Source: Phycisphaerae bacterium | Lineage (GTDB): Bacteria > Planctomycetota > Phycisphaerae > UBA1845 > UTPLA1 | Assembly: GCA_030432035.1 (NCBI GenBank) | Contig: JAUIHO010000007.1 | Coordinates: 1 to 44,710 of the forward strand | Length of the DNA stretch: 44,710 nt | Reading direction: 5' to 3' | Part shown: in pieces, positions 34,743-42,261 of the stretch | Numbering within the stretch: position 1 is the first letter of the stretch | Layout of the letters: each line of letters opens with the position of its first letter | Notes under the pieces: generated by a model | Databases searched by the model: none | What the model saw: the letters and a program-made list of their open reading frames with translations, nothing else | Told to the model about the DNA's origin: nothing | Translations under genes and position numbers: made by a program

Positions 34743-35363
34743 ATGAATCTCAAGACTTTTCTCTTAAGTGCATTGTTGATCGGCAGTTTGACTGCAGCAC
34801 CGGCGTTTGCCGGTGGCGGCGGTCACGAACATACCGACCTCGAAGTTGGCTTGGTACCGGGCACGACGCAGTTGATGGTTGCCGGTGATGAAGACTTGCT
34901 TGGCGGTGATGAAAGTATCGAGCTATTCCCGGGTACGGGCTTTTTTGCTGGCGGCTTTGCCGAAGCGGAGCCGGGTTGGGAAGCCGTCGAAGTGGACGAG
35001 CCGGGCGAGATCGACGCCATCGACATCACGATGCCGCATCAAATCTCGCTGCAACGCGTCAGCTTCGACGCCGGTTTCGAAATGTACGAGCCGCCGTTCT
35101 CGCCGGTACTTACGAGCGATGGGCTGAGCTATCAGTTCATTCAGGAAGATCCTCCGATTGAAACGGGTTTCCATAACGACCTGATCTACGCCAACTTTGG
35201 CAATCTTGGCGATACATTTGCTGCAACGTTCCAGTTGGTCGATCCGTCGGGTACGTACGGTGCATCCGATCCGTTCACGCTCAACTTTGTGAACGTGCCG
35301 GAACCGGCCACTGCCGCATTGTTGCTCATGGGTACGGTCGCCGTTGTGCGTCGCCGCCGCTAA
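34743..35363 (+). CDS. PEP-CTERM surface protein
   Basis: A 206-residue exported protein. A signal peptide (about 1-23) is followed by a Gly/His segment and a beta-rich body. The C-terminus is a classic PEP-CTERM sorting signal: VPEPATAALLLMG, a hydrophobic stretch, then RRRR. Exosortase systems recognise this signal and move the protein to the envelope matrix; the exosortase is not in this window. AGGAAG lies 6 bases before the ATG. The transcript probably continues about 200 bases to the terminator at 35565-35601. Confidence 0.93.
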   Translation: MNLKTFLLSALLIGSLTAAPAFAGGGGHEHTDLEVGLVPGTTQLMVAGDEDLLGGDESIELFPGTGFFAGGFAEAEPGWEAVEVDEPGEIDAIDITMPHQISLQRVSFDAGFEMYEPPFSPVLTSDGLSYQFIQEDPPIETGFHNDLIYANFGNLGDTFAATFQLVDPSGTYGASDPFTLNFVNVPEPATAALLLMGTVAVVRRRR

Positions 35364-35564
35364 GTTAATTCGGACGCTTTCCGTTGGGGGAAGAGGCAAC
35401 GGTGCCGGTGGATTGGGATGCAGATGCCCAGGTTTATCGGTGAGTGGCCTTGTGTTCGGACCGACGTCCTCGAATTGACGTAATTATGTGAGTGTTCTCG
35501 TAGGTGCTTTAAGCCTACGAAGCACTCCCACTTCCCACAGCTTTTCATTGGCAATTTCGCATAT

Positions 35565-35601
35565 CACCCCGCATCGTGCTTGCGATGCGGGGTGCGTTTT
35601 T
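35565..35601 (+). terminator. Rho-independent terminator after the PEP-CTERM gene
   Basis: Arms CACCCCGCATCG and CGATGCGGGGTG (12 bp, loop TGCTTG) are followed by CGTTTTT. Two ATG codons (35576, 35585) that could extend the next gene lie inside this hairpin, which argues against using them. Confidence 0.85.
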
Positions 35602-35626
35602 GCGCAGACCGCGCTACACTTCGTGC

Positions 35627-37117
35627 GTGAGCAGTGCACCTTCTCAATTAAAACGCGTCTTGGTGACCGGGGCGACCGGTTACATCGGTGGTCGTTTGGT
35701 ACCGCGCTTGTTGGAAGCGGGTTACCGCGTTCGATGTTTGGTGCGCGAACCGCGCAAGTTGACGGATCGGCATTGGGCCGATGACAAACGCGTGGAAATC
35801 GTGCGCGGCGATGCGGATGATGTAGCGGGTTTGACGGATGCGATGCGCGGTTGCGGCGCGGCGTATTTTTTGATCCATTCGATGGAAGCAGTGGGCCCGG
35901 CGTATCGCGAGCGCGATCGGGAACTGGCCGAGAACTTTGCAAGGGCGGCGAGCAACGCCGAGATCGAGCGCATCATCTATCTTGGTGGGCTGGGTGAAAC
36001 AGGCGAAGGGCTGAGCGAACATCTCACGTCGCGCCGTGAAGTGGAAGAAGCGCTAGCAAGCGGACTTGCGCCGGTCACGGTCTTGCGGGCCGCCATGATC
36101 ATCGGCTCGGGATCGGCGTCGTTTGAAATCCTGCGTTACCTCGTCGAGCGCTTGCCGATTATGGTTACACCCAAGTGGGTGAAGACTGAATGCCAGCCGA
36201 TTGCGGTGCGAAACGTGCTGCATTATTTAGTCGCGTGTCTAAATTGTGACGAGACGGTCGGGCGCACGCTCGATATCGGCGGGCCCGAGGTGATGCGCTA
36301 TCGCGATATCATGCAGGTGATGGCGTCGGAGTTGGGCTTGCGCAAACGCATCATCGTGCCGGTGCCGGTGCTCACGCCGCGGCTCAGTTCGATGTGGATT
36401 CACTTGGTTACGCCGCTGAGTCATCGCATTGCAAGGCCGCTGGCCGAAGGCTTGCGCAATCGCGTGGTCTGTCGCAATGACGATGCGTCGCAGTTGATGC
36501 CGCAGGATTTGTTTACGATTCGGGAGGCCATTGCGGCGGCGCTGGGGCGCATTCAAAGACGCGAAGTGGAAACGGCTTGGTCGGCGGCAGGGCCGATACC
36601 GGGCGACCCCGATTGGGCGGGGGGGAAGACGTTTGTCGATGAGCGCACGATTGAGATCGATGCGCCGGCGTCGTGTGTTTATCGCGCGGTCTGTCGCATC
36701 GGTGGCGGGCAAGGGTATTACGCCGCCGATTGGCTATGGCGCTTGCGCGGTTGGATGGATCAATTCGTCGGCGGGCCCGGTTTGCGGCGCGGTCGGCGCG
36801 ATCCGGAGAACGTGTCGTTCGGTGAGGCGTTGGATTTTTGGCGTGTGACGGGCATCGAGCGCGATCGATCGTTGCAATTGCGCGCCGAGATGAAGCTTCC
36901 GGGTGAGGCGCTGTTGGCGTTTCGCATCGAGCCGATTGACGGTGAGCGCGATCGTTGTCGGTTGATTCAAACGGCACGCTTCAAACCCCGCGGCTTGGTG
37001 GGCTTGGCGTATTGGTATGCCGTGGTGCCGCTGCATGCGATTGTGTTCAACGGGATGCTCGATGGGATTCGGCGAACGGCGGAAGAGACGGCGCAGTCGA
37101 ATGATGTAACCGCTTAA
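35627..37117 (+). CDS. NAD(P)-binding SDR-type protein with C-terminal DUF2867
   Basis: A 496-residue two-part protein. Residues about 8-300 form an atypical short-chain dehydrogenase/NmrA-type Rossmann domain starting KRVLVTGATGYIGGRL, with an IIYLGGLGE strand but no clear YxxxK dyad. Residues about 335-495 match DUF2867, a helix-grip (START/SRPBCC-like) module often fused behind such Rossmann domains. Function of these fusions is unknown; the Rossmann part should bind NAD(P) and the second part may bind a hydrophobic ligand. The start is taken as GTG at 35627, because upstream ATG codons fall in the terminator of the previous gene; no strong ribosome site is visible. Confidence 0.8.
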   Translation: MSSAPSQLKRVLVTGATGYIGGRLVPRLLEAGYRVRCLVREPRKLTDRHWADDKRVEIVRGDADDVAGLTDAMRGCGAAYFLIHSMEAVGPAYRERDRELAENFARAASNAEIERIIYLGGLGETGEGLSEHLTSRREVEEALASGLAPVTVLRAAMIIGSGSASFEILRYLVERLPIMVTPKWVKTECQPIAVRNVLHYLVACLNCDETVGRTLDIGGPEVMRYRDIMQVMASELGLRKRIIVPVPVLTPRLSSMWIHLVTPLSHRIARPLAEGLRNRVVCRNDDASQLMPQDLFTIREAIAAALGRIQRREVETAWSAAGPIPGDPDWAGGKTFVDERTIEIDAPASCVYRAVCRIGGGQGYYAADWLWRLRGWMDQFVGGPGLRRGRRDPENVSFGEALDFWRVTGIERDRSLQLRAEMKLPGEALLAFRIEPIDGERDRCRLIQTARFKPRGLVGLAYWYAVVPLHAIVFNGMLDGIRRTAEETAQSNDVTA

Positions 37118-37153
37118 CATTGGCTCACTTATATCTGCGCACGCAGTCGAACG

Positions 37154-37280
37154 TTAGAAGCTATCCCAAAACGTCCCCTCCCTTGCAGGGAGGGGTTAGG
37201 GGAGGGATTCATTTACCAAAGAAATCCGGATTTCGGCGAGTTCGCTTGGAGTCGGAAGTGCGTTTTGGGATAGCGTCTAG
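37154..37280. mobile_element. MITE-like element (127 bp) at the end of trpF
   Basis: Ends TTAGAAGCTATCCCAAAACG (37154-37173) and CGTTTTGGGATAGCGTCTAG (37261-37280) are inverted repeats matching at 18 of 20 positions. Inside is a CCCTCCC-type palindrome with GCAGGGAGGGGTTAGGGGAGG (37175-37206). The right end contains the trpF stop codon (37277-37279). The element has no open frame of its own. The internal palindrome recurs at 24807 and 26743. Confidence 0.6.
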
Positions 37281-37939
37281 ATATCAACGCCGCGAATTTC
37301 TTTTGCAAACGCCGCGACCTTCTCTGCATCTAACGCGCCGTTCGTTCGCAAACCCGAGCATACATCGACGCCGAATGGTCTGACTGCGCGGATGGCATCG
37401 GTAACGTTGTTTGGCTTTAGTCCGCCCGCGAGGAAGACGGGCTTGGGCGATCGTCGGACGAACTCGGTGCTGATTTTCCAATCGTGCGTTCGACCGGTAC
37501 CGCCCAATTCGGCGATGGCAGCTGATGGGCGACCGCTATCGAGCAGGAATGCGTCAGCGAATGCGGCGTAATCGTCAATAAGATCGAGCGCACTTTCGCC
37601 TTCGACATGAATGACTTGCACGCGACGCACTTGCGGAGTCATCTTAGCGAGCGATTCGAGCACAGTAGGCTCAATATGATTGACGATTTGCACCGTGTTC
37701 ACGCCGCAATAGCGCACGTGGTCTGCAATGTCTGTTGCGTCCGTGCGCGACGTTAACAGAAAGGTCGCGACGGGCGGCGGCACGGTGCGAACGATGTCGC
37801 GAATGAGATCGTCATCGATAGGACCGGGGCCGGATGGCATTGCGCCGACGAGGCCGAGTGCATCTACGCCTGCTGCAGTCGCAAGCTGGGCTTCTTCGAT
37901 AGAACTGATACAACAAATCTTGATGCGCGTTCGGATCAT
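37277..37939 (-). CDS. trpF: Phosphoribosylanthranilate isomerase
   Basis: A 220-residue TIM-barrel enzyme of tryptophan synthesis that isomerises phosphoribosylanthranilate to the carboxyphenylamino-ribulose phosphate. Catalytic residues are visible: C9 in KICCISS as general base and D134 in FLLDSG as general acid, with GGTGRTHDW, AGGLKPNNV and GVDVCSGLR phosphate-binding loops. It is a lone gene, not in a trp operon in this window. Its last codons lie in the right inverted repeat of the MITE-like element, so the C-terminus may have been set by that insertion. Confidence 0.94.
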   Translation of the reverse strand: MIRTRIKICCISSIEEAQLATAAGVDALGLVGAMPSGPGPIDDDLIRDIVRTVPPPVATFLLTSRTDATDIADHVRYCGVNTVQIVNHIEPTVLESLAKMTPQVRRVQVIHVEGESALDLIDDYAAFADAFLLDSGRPSAAIAELGGTGRTHDWKISTEFVRRSPKPVFLAGGLKPNNVTDAIRAVRPFGVDVCSGLRTNGALDAEKVAAFAKEIRGVDI

Positions 37940-38106
37940 GCTGGTACTCGATTCAATAGCGGCGTCAATCGAAGAACGAAGTTATGGATACTTGGCTGTT
38001 TCGGTGATGGCTAAAAGCAAGATGCCGGTTGCATAGTTGATCATTCTATCTGCATGTGCAGTTCGTGATGACAACTTCTTCGTCGTTAAAAATCCGTGTT
38101 ATTCGT

Positions 38107-38137
38107 TTGACTTTGCACGAAGATGTTATATTCTAAT
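38107..38137 (+). promoter_or_regulatory. Promoter of the candidate small RNA
   Basis: TTGACT at 38107-38112 is followed at 16 bases by TATTCT (38129-38134), or at 19 bases by TCTAAT (38132-38137). Transcription would start near 38140. Confidence 0.55.
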
Positions 38138-38139
38138 GT

Positions 38140-38292
38140 ACATGGGTCGCGAGAAAATTTTTACATCGACGTTGCTAGGTCTAGGCCTGTTACCTTCCGA
38201 TTTGGAGGGCCGCTGCCTTTGCGCTTAGCAATTTCGTAGATTGAATTGCATTGCAAAGCCCGTCGGTCCTTGTGGATCGACGGGCTTTTTTT
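38140..38292 (+). ncRNA. Candidate small RNA or leader upstream of the tRNA cluster
   Basis: A roughly 150-base unit with its own promoter and a strong intrinsic terminator. It can fold into a closed stem: TTGCTA (38172-38177) with TAGCAA (38226-38231), enclosing CCTTCC/GGAGGG (38193-38209) with a GATTT loop. The core of bacterial SRP RNA (GGAAG/GCAGC loop) is not present on either strand, and I could not match 6S RNA or tmRNA by eye. A 63-codon open frame (38037-38228) ends inside it and has no ribosome site. The 5' end is inferred from the promoter. Confidence 0.5.
38255..38292 (+). terminator. Intrinsic terminator of the small RNA unit
   Basis: Arms AAAGCCCGTCGGTCC and GGATCGACGGGCTTT (15 pairs, one G-T; loop TTGT) are followed directly by a seven-T run. 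It lies about 50 bases upstream of the first tRNA, so the tRNAs either have their own promoter or depend on read-through. Confidence 0.9.
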
Positions 38293-38344
38293 GTGCGCTC
38301 ATTACGTTTTGAACCGGCATCGCGCCGGAGTCGACCAACGATTT

Positions 38345-38418
38345 GGCCAGGTGGCCCAATTGGCAGAGGCGGTGCGCTCAGAACGCACAGGTTGTGGGTT
38401 CGAATCCCACTCTGGTCA
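38345..38418 (+). tRNA. tRNA-Leu(CAG) with a short variable loop
   Basis: A 74-base cloverleaf. Acceptor GGCCAGG/TCTGGTC pairs with G-U at 2-71 and 7-66; T8 is present. D-arm TGGCCCAATTGGCAGAGGCG is of leucine type. Anticodon stem GTGCG/CGCAC with loop CTCAGAA gives anticodon CAG. The variable region is only AGGTT (38389-38393). T-arm GTGGG TTCGAAT CCCAC is standard; discriminator A73; CCA not encoded. Canonical bacterial tRNA-Leu have a long variable arm, so the class I shape is abnormal. Confidence 0.9.
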
Positions 38419-38429
38419 TTGGTCGTTAC

Positions 38430-38503
38430 GCGGTCGTAGGCAAAATGGCAAAGCCGCCGGCATGAGACGCCGGTGCGTGTGGGTTCGAATCCCACCGACC
38501 GCA
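38430..38503 (+). tRNA. tRNA-Leu(GAG) with a short variable loop
   Basis: A 74-base cloverleaf 11 bases after the first. Acceptor GCGGTCG/CGACCGC is perfect. D-arm TAGGCAAAATGGCAAAGCCG shows the same three-pair leucine-like stem. Anticodon stem CCGGC/GCCGG with loop ATGAGAC gives anticodon GAG, reading CUC and CUU. The loop has A32 and C38, which is uncommon. Variable region TGCGT (38474-38478) has five bases. T-arm GTGGG TTCGAAT CCCAC; A73; CCA not encoded. Confidence 0.9.
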
Positions 38504-38512
38504 GTTTGGTAT

Positions 38513-38586
38513 GGCCGGGTAGCCCAGTTGGCAGAGGCAGCGCAGTTAAGATGCGCGAGTTGTGGGTTCGAGTCCCACCCCGGTTA
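38513..38586 (+). tRNA. tRNA-Leu(UAA) with a short variable loop
   Basis: A 74-base cloverleaf 9 bases after the second. Acceptor GCCGGG/CCCGGT has G-U at positions 1-72 and 2-71, so the end of the stem is weak. D-arm TAGCCCAGTTGGCAGAGGCA. Anticodon stem GCGCA/TGCGC with loop GTTAAGA gives TAA, reading UUA and by wobble UUG. Variable region GAGTT (38557-38561) has five bases; positions 15 and 48 are G and T. T-arm GTGGG TTCGAGT CCCAC; A73; CCA not encoded. Confidence 0.9.
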
Positions 38587-38793
38587 GATTTCGAAAGTCG
38601 ATGATTGAGCGCTGACATTTTTCGAGACGGGCAGCGACGACGCGGGTAGATTTACCCTCATTCGGGATTGGATGGGGAATATTGCCGAAGCACCCGGTGA
38701 TGGTTGATGAATGGGGTGCGTCAGTGTTTTGGTTGCTATTTGGCATCACGATTGCATCGATCATTTGTGAAGTGTGTTTGAGAGGAGCTTCGA

Positions 38794-39936
38794 ATGCCGC
38801 TACGCAAAGTTAACTGCCCGCTCGTTACCATGCTATTGATGATTCCGCTGGTTGGCAGCGGCTGCGGCGCATTTTGCGAGGCGCTCGGGCTGCCGGATGC
38901 GGTCTGCGAGAATTTGGCACCTACTGCGCCGGTCGCGACTGGCGATTTGCAGGTGACGATCGAAGTGCGTTTCATCGGCGTGAGCGAAGACTTCTTCGAG
39001 CGCATCGGCGTTGACTTTGATTTGAGTAGCGACTTCGAGTCGGCGGGACTGCCGGATATTGATACCAATGCCATGCCGATTGGTCCGTTCTTGGCGAACG
39101 CTTCGGCATTGGGCGGTAATAACGGTACGACTTACTTCGGGACCGGCAGCATCGATCGCAATACGTTCTTCTTGCCGACGGTTCCGGCTGGTATGGTCGG
39201 CGATGAGATTCGATCGTTCCCCGGAATCGGGTTGAACTTCGATGTGCCGTTGGCCAACACGCCACTCGGTAACGAGTTTGACAATACGCCGGGCGGGGCG
39301 GTCCTCGACACGTTGTTTACCGATAGCGATGTTGCTTCCATCGACTTTGCCCAGTTGAACGAAACGGAAGTGACTTTGCTGTTGTCATCGCTGATGGCCG
39401 ATGCGGATACGACGATGCTGATGCAACCTCAGTTGATGCTACGCAACGGGCAGCCGGCGGTGTTGGTGAGTGACAACGAGACTGCGCCGTCGTCGGATAT
39501 CGATCCGGATTTTGTACCGGCGTTCAATAACTTCGGAGGTGCGGGTATGACGGTGCGCTCGGGGCCGATGCTAAACGTCGTGCCAGTCGTCTCGGCCGAT
39601 CGTCGGTCAATCGCGCTATCGATACAGCCAGTGCGGGCGCTGGTATTTCCGTTGCCAACCACGGTGACGAGTGGGGGCACGACGAGCACCATCGAGTTTC
39701 CGGTGATTCAATTTGCCAACGTTGATACGACAGTAAGCGTGCCCGACGGCGGCACGATTTTGTTGGGCGGTATTCGGCGCTTGTCGGATGGCGGGCAAGT
39801 CAACGGTGTACCGGTATTGAACAAGGTGCCGTATATCAATCGGTTGTTTAGAAACAGTGCGACCATACGGGACAGTCAAACGCTGATGCTAATGGTGACA
39901 CCGCGGATTATTATTTTGGAAGAGGAAGAGCAGTAA
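38794..39936 (+). CDS. Short secretin-domain lipoprotein (GspD/PilQ family)
   Basis: A 380-residue protein. A signal peptide ends near GSGCGAF, a possible lipoprotein cleavage site, though the usual Leu at -3 is missing. The C-terminal half matches the secretin barrel domain of type II/IV pilus secretins: TTVSVPDGGTILLGGIRR, then VPVLNKVPYINRLFRNS and LMLMVTPRIIIL at the very end. The N0/N1 ring domains are absent, so it is far shorter than a working GspD (about 650). It could be a partial ring component or a diverged relative. GAGAGGAG lies about 8 bases before the ATG. Confidence 0.82.
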   Translation: MPLRKVNCPLVTMLLMIPLVGSGCGAFCEALGLPDAVCENLAPTAPVATGDLQVTIEVRFIGVSEDFFERIGVDFDLSSDFESAGLPDIDTNAMPIGPFLANASALGGNNGTTYFGTGSIDRNTFFLPTVPAGMVGDEIRSFPGIGLNFDVPLANTPLGNEFDNTPGGAVLDTLFTDSDVASIDFAQLNETEVTLLLSSLMADADTTMLMQPQLMLRNGQPAVLVSDNETAPSSDIDPDFVPAFNNFGGAGMTVRSGPMLNVVPVVSADRRSIALSIQPVRALVFPLPTTVTSGGTTSTIEFPVIQFANVDTTVSVPDGGTILLGGIRRLSDGGQVNGVPVLNKVPYINRLFRNSATIRDSQTLMLMVTPRIIILEEEEQ

Positions 39937-39946
39937 CGAATGTTCT

Positions 39947-40966
39947 TTACCCCAAATCATTCTTCAACACAATCCGATACCGTGGCGAGCCGCTGCGGAG
40001 TTTTTCCATGGCTTCGTTTACTTGCGACAATGGGAACTCTTCGACCATCGGCGTGACGCGGTGGCGACCGGCGAATTCGAGCATGCGGCGAATCGCCAAC
40101 GGTCCGCCCGTCGGTGAACCGCCGAGGGATTTTTCGCCGCCGATGATCGGCATCCACGTTGCTTCAAACTTCGGGATCGCGCCGACGATATGCAGGTGAC
40201 CGGTCGGCTTGAGCGCTTGCACGTACATATCCCAATCGAGCGATACGTTGACGGTCACGATGATCATGTCAAACGAATTGGCGGCGGCTTCGAGGGCGGC
40301 CTTGTCTTTCGAGTTGATGAAATGATCGGCACCCATCTCGCGCGCTTCGCCTTCTTTGGCGGGGCTGGTCGAAAACGCGGTGACGTCGCAACCCCACTTG
40401 TCGGCGAAGGCCACTGCCATGTGACCGAGCCCGCCGATGCCGACCACACCCACGCGCGCCGTCGGTTTGATGTTGTTCAGCATTAACGGATTAAAGACGG
40501 TAATGCCGCCGCAAAAGAGCGGGCCGGCGGATTTCGGTTCGACGCCTTCGGGCAGCGGCAGCGCCCAAATCGCCTGACAGCGCACACGGTCGGCGAAGCC
40601 GCCGTGCCGACCGACGATGGTGGCCATGCCGTCGTCGACTTGTTGGCAAAGGTTGTGTTTGCCGTCGATGCAAAGATCGCAGGTAAGGCACGAGCGTGCG
40701 GTCCAACCGAGGCCGACGCGCTGACCGACCTTCAGGTGTTTCACCATATCGCCAACGGCACCGATGGTGCCGACAACTTCGTGACCGGGCACGAAGGGGT
40801 ACGTCGTCATGTCCCAATCGTTGTTGAGCATGCTGAGGTCGCTATGACAGATGCCGCAGTATTCGACGTTGATTTCGACTTCGTCGTGGGCGAGCGGGCC
40901 GGGTTCGTATTCGAAGGGTTCGAAGGACTTACCAGCGGCAGTGGCGGCGAAAGCGCGGATGGACAT
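39947..40966 (-). CDS. Zinc-dependent alcohol dehydrogenase (CAD/YahK type)
   Basis: A 339-residue medium-chain dehydrogenase. Zinc ligands C40 and H62 lie in CGICHSD and PGHEVVG; structural-zinc cysteines C93, C96, C99 and C107 are in SCLTCDLCIDGKHNLC. The NAD(P)-binding loop is GIGGLGHMAVAFADKWG, with a serine/threonine environment suggesting NADPH use, as in the YahK/AdhC branch that reduces a broad range of aldehydes. Substrate is unknown. The gene is convergent with the secretin-like gene, only 10 bases apart, and no terminator is visible between them. Confidence 0.93.
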   Translation of the reverse strand: MSIRAFAATAAGKSFEPFEYEPGPLAHDEVEINVEYCGICHSDLSMLNNDWDMTTYPFVPGHEVVGTIGAVGDMVKHLKVGQRVGLGWTARSCLTCDLCIDGKHNLCQQVDDGMATIVGRHGGFADRVRCQAIWALPLPEGVEPKSAGPLFCGGITVFNPLMLNNIKPTARVGVVGIGGLGHMAVAFADKWGCDVTAFSTSPAKEGEAREMGADHFINSKDKAALEAAANSFDMIIVTVNVSLDWDMYVQALKPTGHLHIVGAIPKFEATWMPIIGGEKSLGGSPTGGPLAIRRMLEFAGRHRVTPMVEEFPLSQVNEAMEKLRSGSPRYRIVLKNDLG

Positions 40967-41032
40967 AGCGAGGGCTCCTGTTTTTGGTGACGGGGTAACG
41001 TAATGACTACATTGTAGTGACCGTAATACTAG

Positions 41033-41410
41033 TCATCGATACTGCTCTTTAAATTCGCTAAATCGATAAATCCAACCCTCTTCTGTGTAGAGTTCTCCTC
41101 CGATGCCGTCACTCATTTCGATGATATCCACGGCCTCATATTTCTCGCGATCACCGTGGACCAAATGCATGTTGTCGGAGCCCTCAAGCCCATGTAGAAG
41201 CGAATGTAGCGTCTTATCAACTAGTGTGATGACGATTTCCCTGAACTCACGAACCTGTTTCTCCGAACATCGAGAGAGGAATTCGTGGTATTGCTTCGCT
41301 TGGTCAGTCTTGCCTGGATTGTTTGTGTACTTGTCAAACCATTCAATACTATGGTCCCGTGTATCTATGATTAATTGTCCCAGTTCGTCGAGAATCTGCT
41401 GCTTGTCCAT
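41033..41410 (-). CDS. Small acidic protein of unknown function
   Basis: A 125-residue protein beginning MDKQQILDELGQLI, largely helical in its first half with an IEWFDKYT segment, and beta-like at the end (EGWIYRFSEF). I do not recognise the family. The start at 41410 has AAAGGAA about 10 bases upstream; a longer frame would need a TTG at 41449. It is monocistronic, convergent with nothing, and follows the zinc alcohol dehydrogenase by 66 bases in the opposite reading direction of flow. Possible roles such as an immunity protein cannot be supported. Confidence 0.6.
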   Translation of the reverse strand: MDKQQILDELGQLIIDTRDHSIEWFDKYTNNPGKTDQAKQYHEFLSRCSEKQVREFREIVITLVDKTLHSLLHGLEGSDNMHLVHGDREKYEAVDIIEMSDGIGGELYTEEGWIYRFSEFKEQYR

Positions 41411-41757
41411 ATCATTTGGTTCCTTTGCTTTAAGATATTGTTCAGACAAAAGTGCCTCTGTCTATCCTCGCGGAAATGTAGCAGTACGTGGGTTGCAAAA
41501 ATCTATGCGACATTCGCCGGGTGCTGCGGGCCTGCTTGCAGCCCGTGCAAAGAGGCGGGCGTTGAAATTCGTCGGCTCGAATGATCCTAATCGGTATTGC
41601 GCACTTCTTTTCTTGCTTCACCCTGTCGCGAGCGTCGCGTTTCTGATTATTCCGCGATAAACAACCTGACACTTGCCGCTTCCTGACGGGCGCGGCTCTG
41701 ATTTTACGCGCGGTTATTGAGCAATTGTGTGTATGTAATCTGCCAAACAACTACAGG
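41411..41757. other. 347-bp spacer with dispersed repeats, no gene seen
   Basis: It holds the second copy of the 28-base repeat (41676-41703) and another short palindrome of the form GGGCCTGCTTGCAGCCC (about 41528-41544). A 102-codon minus-strand frame across it encodes the repeats and is rejected. Confidence 0.6.
41676..41703 (+). repeat. Dispersed 28-bp repeat, copy 2
   Basis: Identical over 28 bases to the reverse complement of 8480-8507. Confidence 0.8.
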
Positions 41758-42102
41758 TTACTCACGCCGCTTCGCGCACGGCAGGCACCGTTCGGTGGCG
41801 GGGTACACTTCCAAACGCATCAAATCGATCTCGCGGTCGCAACCGGCGCATATGCCGTATGTGCCGCGTTCGATGCGCTCGAGCGCGGCGCGAATCGCGG
41901 TGATGTCTTCGGCGAGGCGTCGGTTGGCACCTTGGGCCATGGCTTGAGATTGCAGCGCGTCCATACGCGACAGCCGACCGATGCGCGCTTGGTCGAGCGC
42001 GGTGCCTTTGGCCGATTCGAGTGAAGCTTCGAGTGTTTCGGTGAGCGTGGCTAGTTCGTCTGCCAAGAGGGCTTGCATACGTTTTACGTCGGATTCTGTC
42101 AT
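41758..42102 (-). CDS. TraR/DksA-family four-cysteine zinc-finger protein
   Basis: A 114-residue protein of the DksA/TraR family. The first 75 residues are a helical coiled-coil hairpin; the C-terminal zinc finger has four cysteines in CAGC (about residues 86-89) and CLPC (about residues 107-110). DksA reaches into the RNA polymerase secondary channel and works with ppGpp; the short TraR form does so alone. The hairpin-tip acidic residues needed for DksA activity cannot be confirmed by eye. The start at 42102 has AAAGG about 10 bases upstream. It is divergent from the next gene over 159 bases. Confidence 0.85.
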   Translation of the reverse strand: MTESDVKRMQALLADELATLTETLEASLESAKGTALDQARIGRLSRMDALQSQAMAQGANRRLAEDITAIRAALERIERGTYGICAGCDREIDLMRLEVYPATERCLPCAKRRE

Positions 42103-42261
42103 GGAGGCACCTTTGTCAACGGCTTTATGATAACGTATTTGGCCCGCACCTAGCTGGATGCCCGTTCCTTCGGCTTGAATAATAGCCAGATTCATTCGAA
42201 CAGCGGCGTTCTTCAATTCGTGATATAGAAGTGATACTCTATCGATCGCGGAGCTAACTGC

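Noticed and set aside
38037..38228. 63-codon open frame before the tRNA cluster
   Set aside because: No ribosome site, ends inside the hairpin body; a small RNA explains the promoter and terminator better.
38172..38231. SRP RNA or 6S RNA
   Set aside because: The stem contains no SRP GGAAG/GCAGC core on either strand and no 6S bubble could be matched by eye.
41442..41750. 102-codon minus-strand open frame
   Set aside because: Its sequence is made of the dispersed repeats in the spacer and it has no ribosome site.
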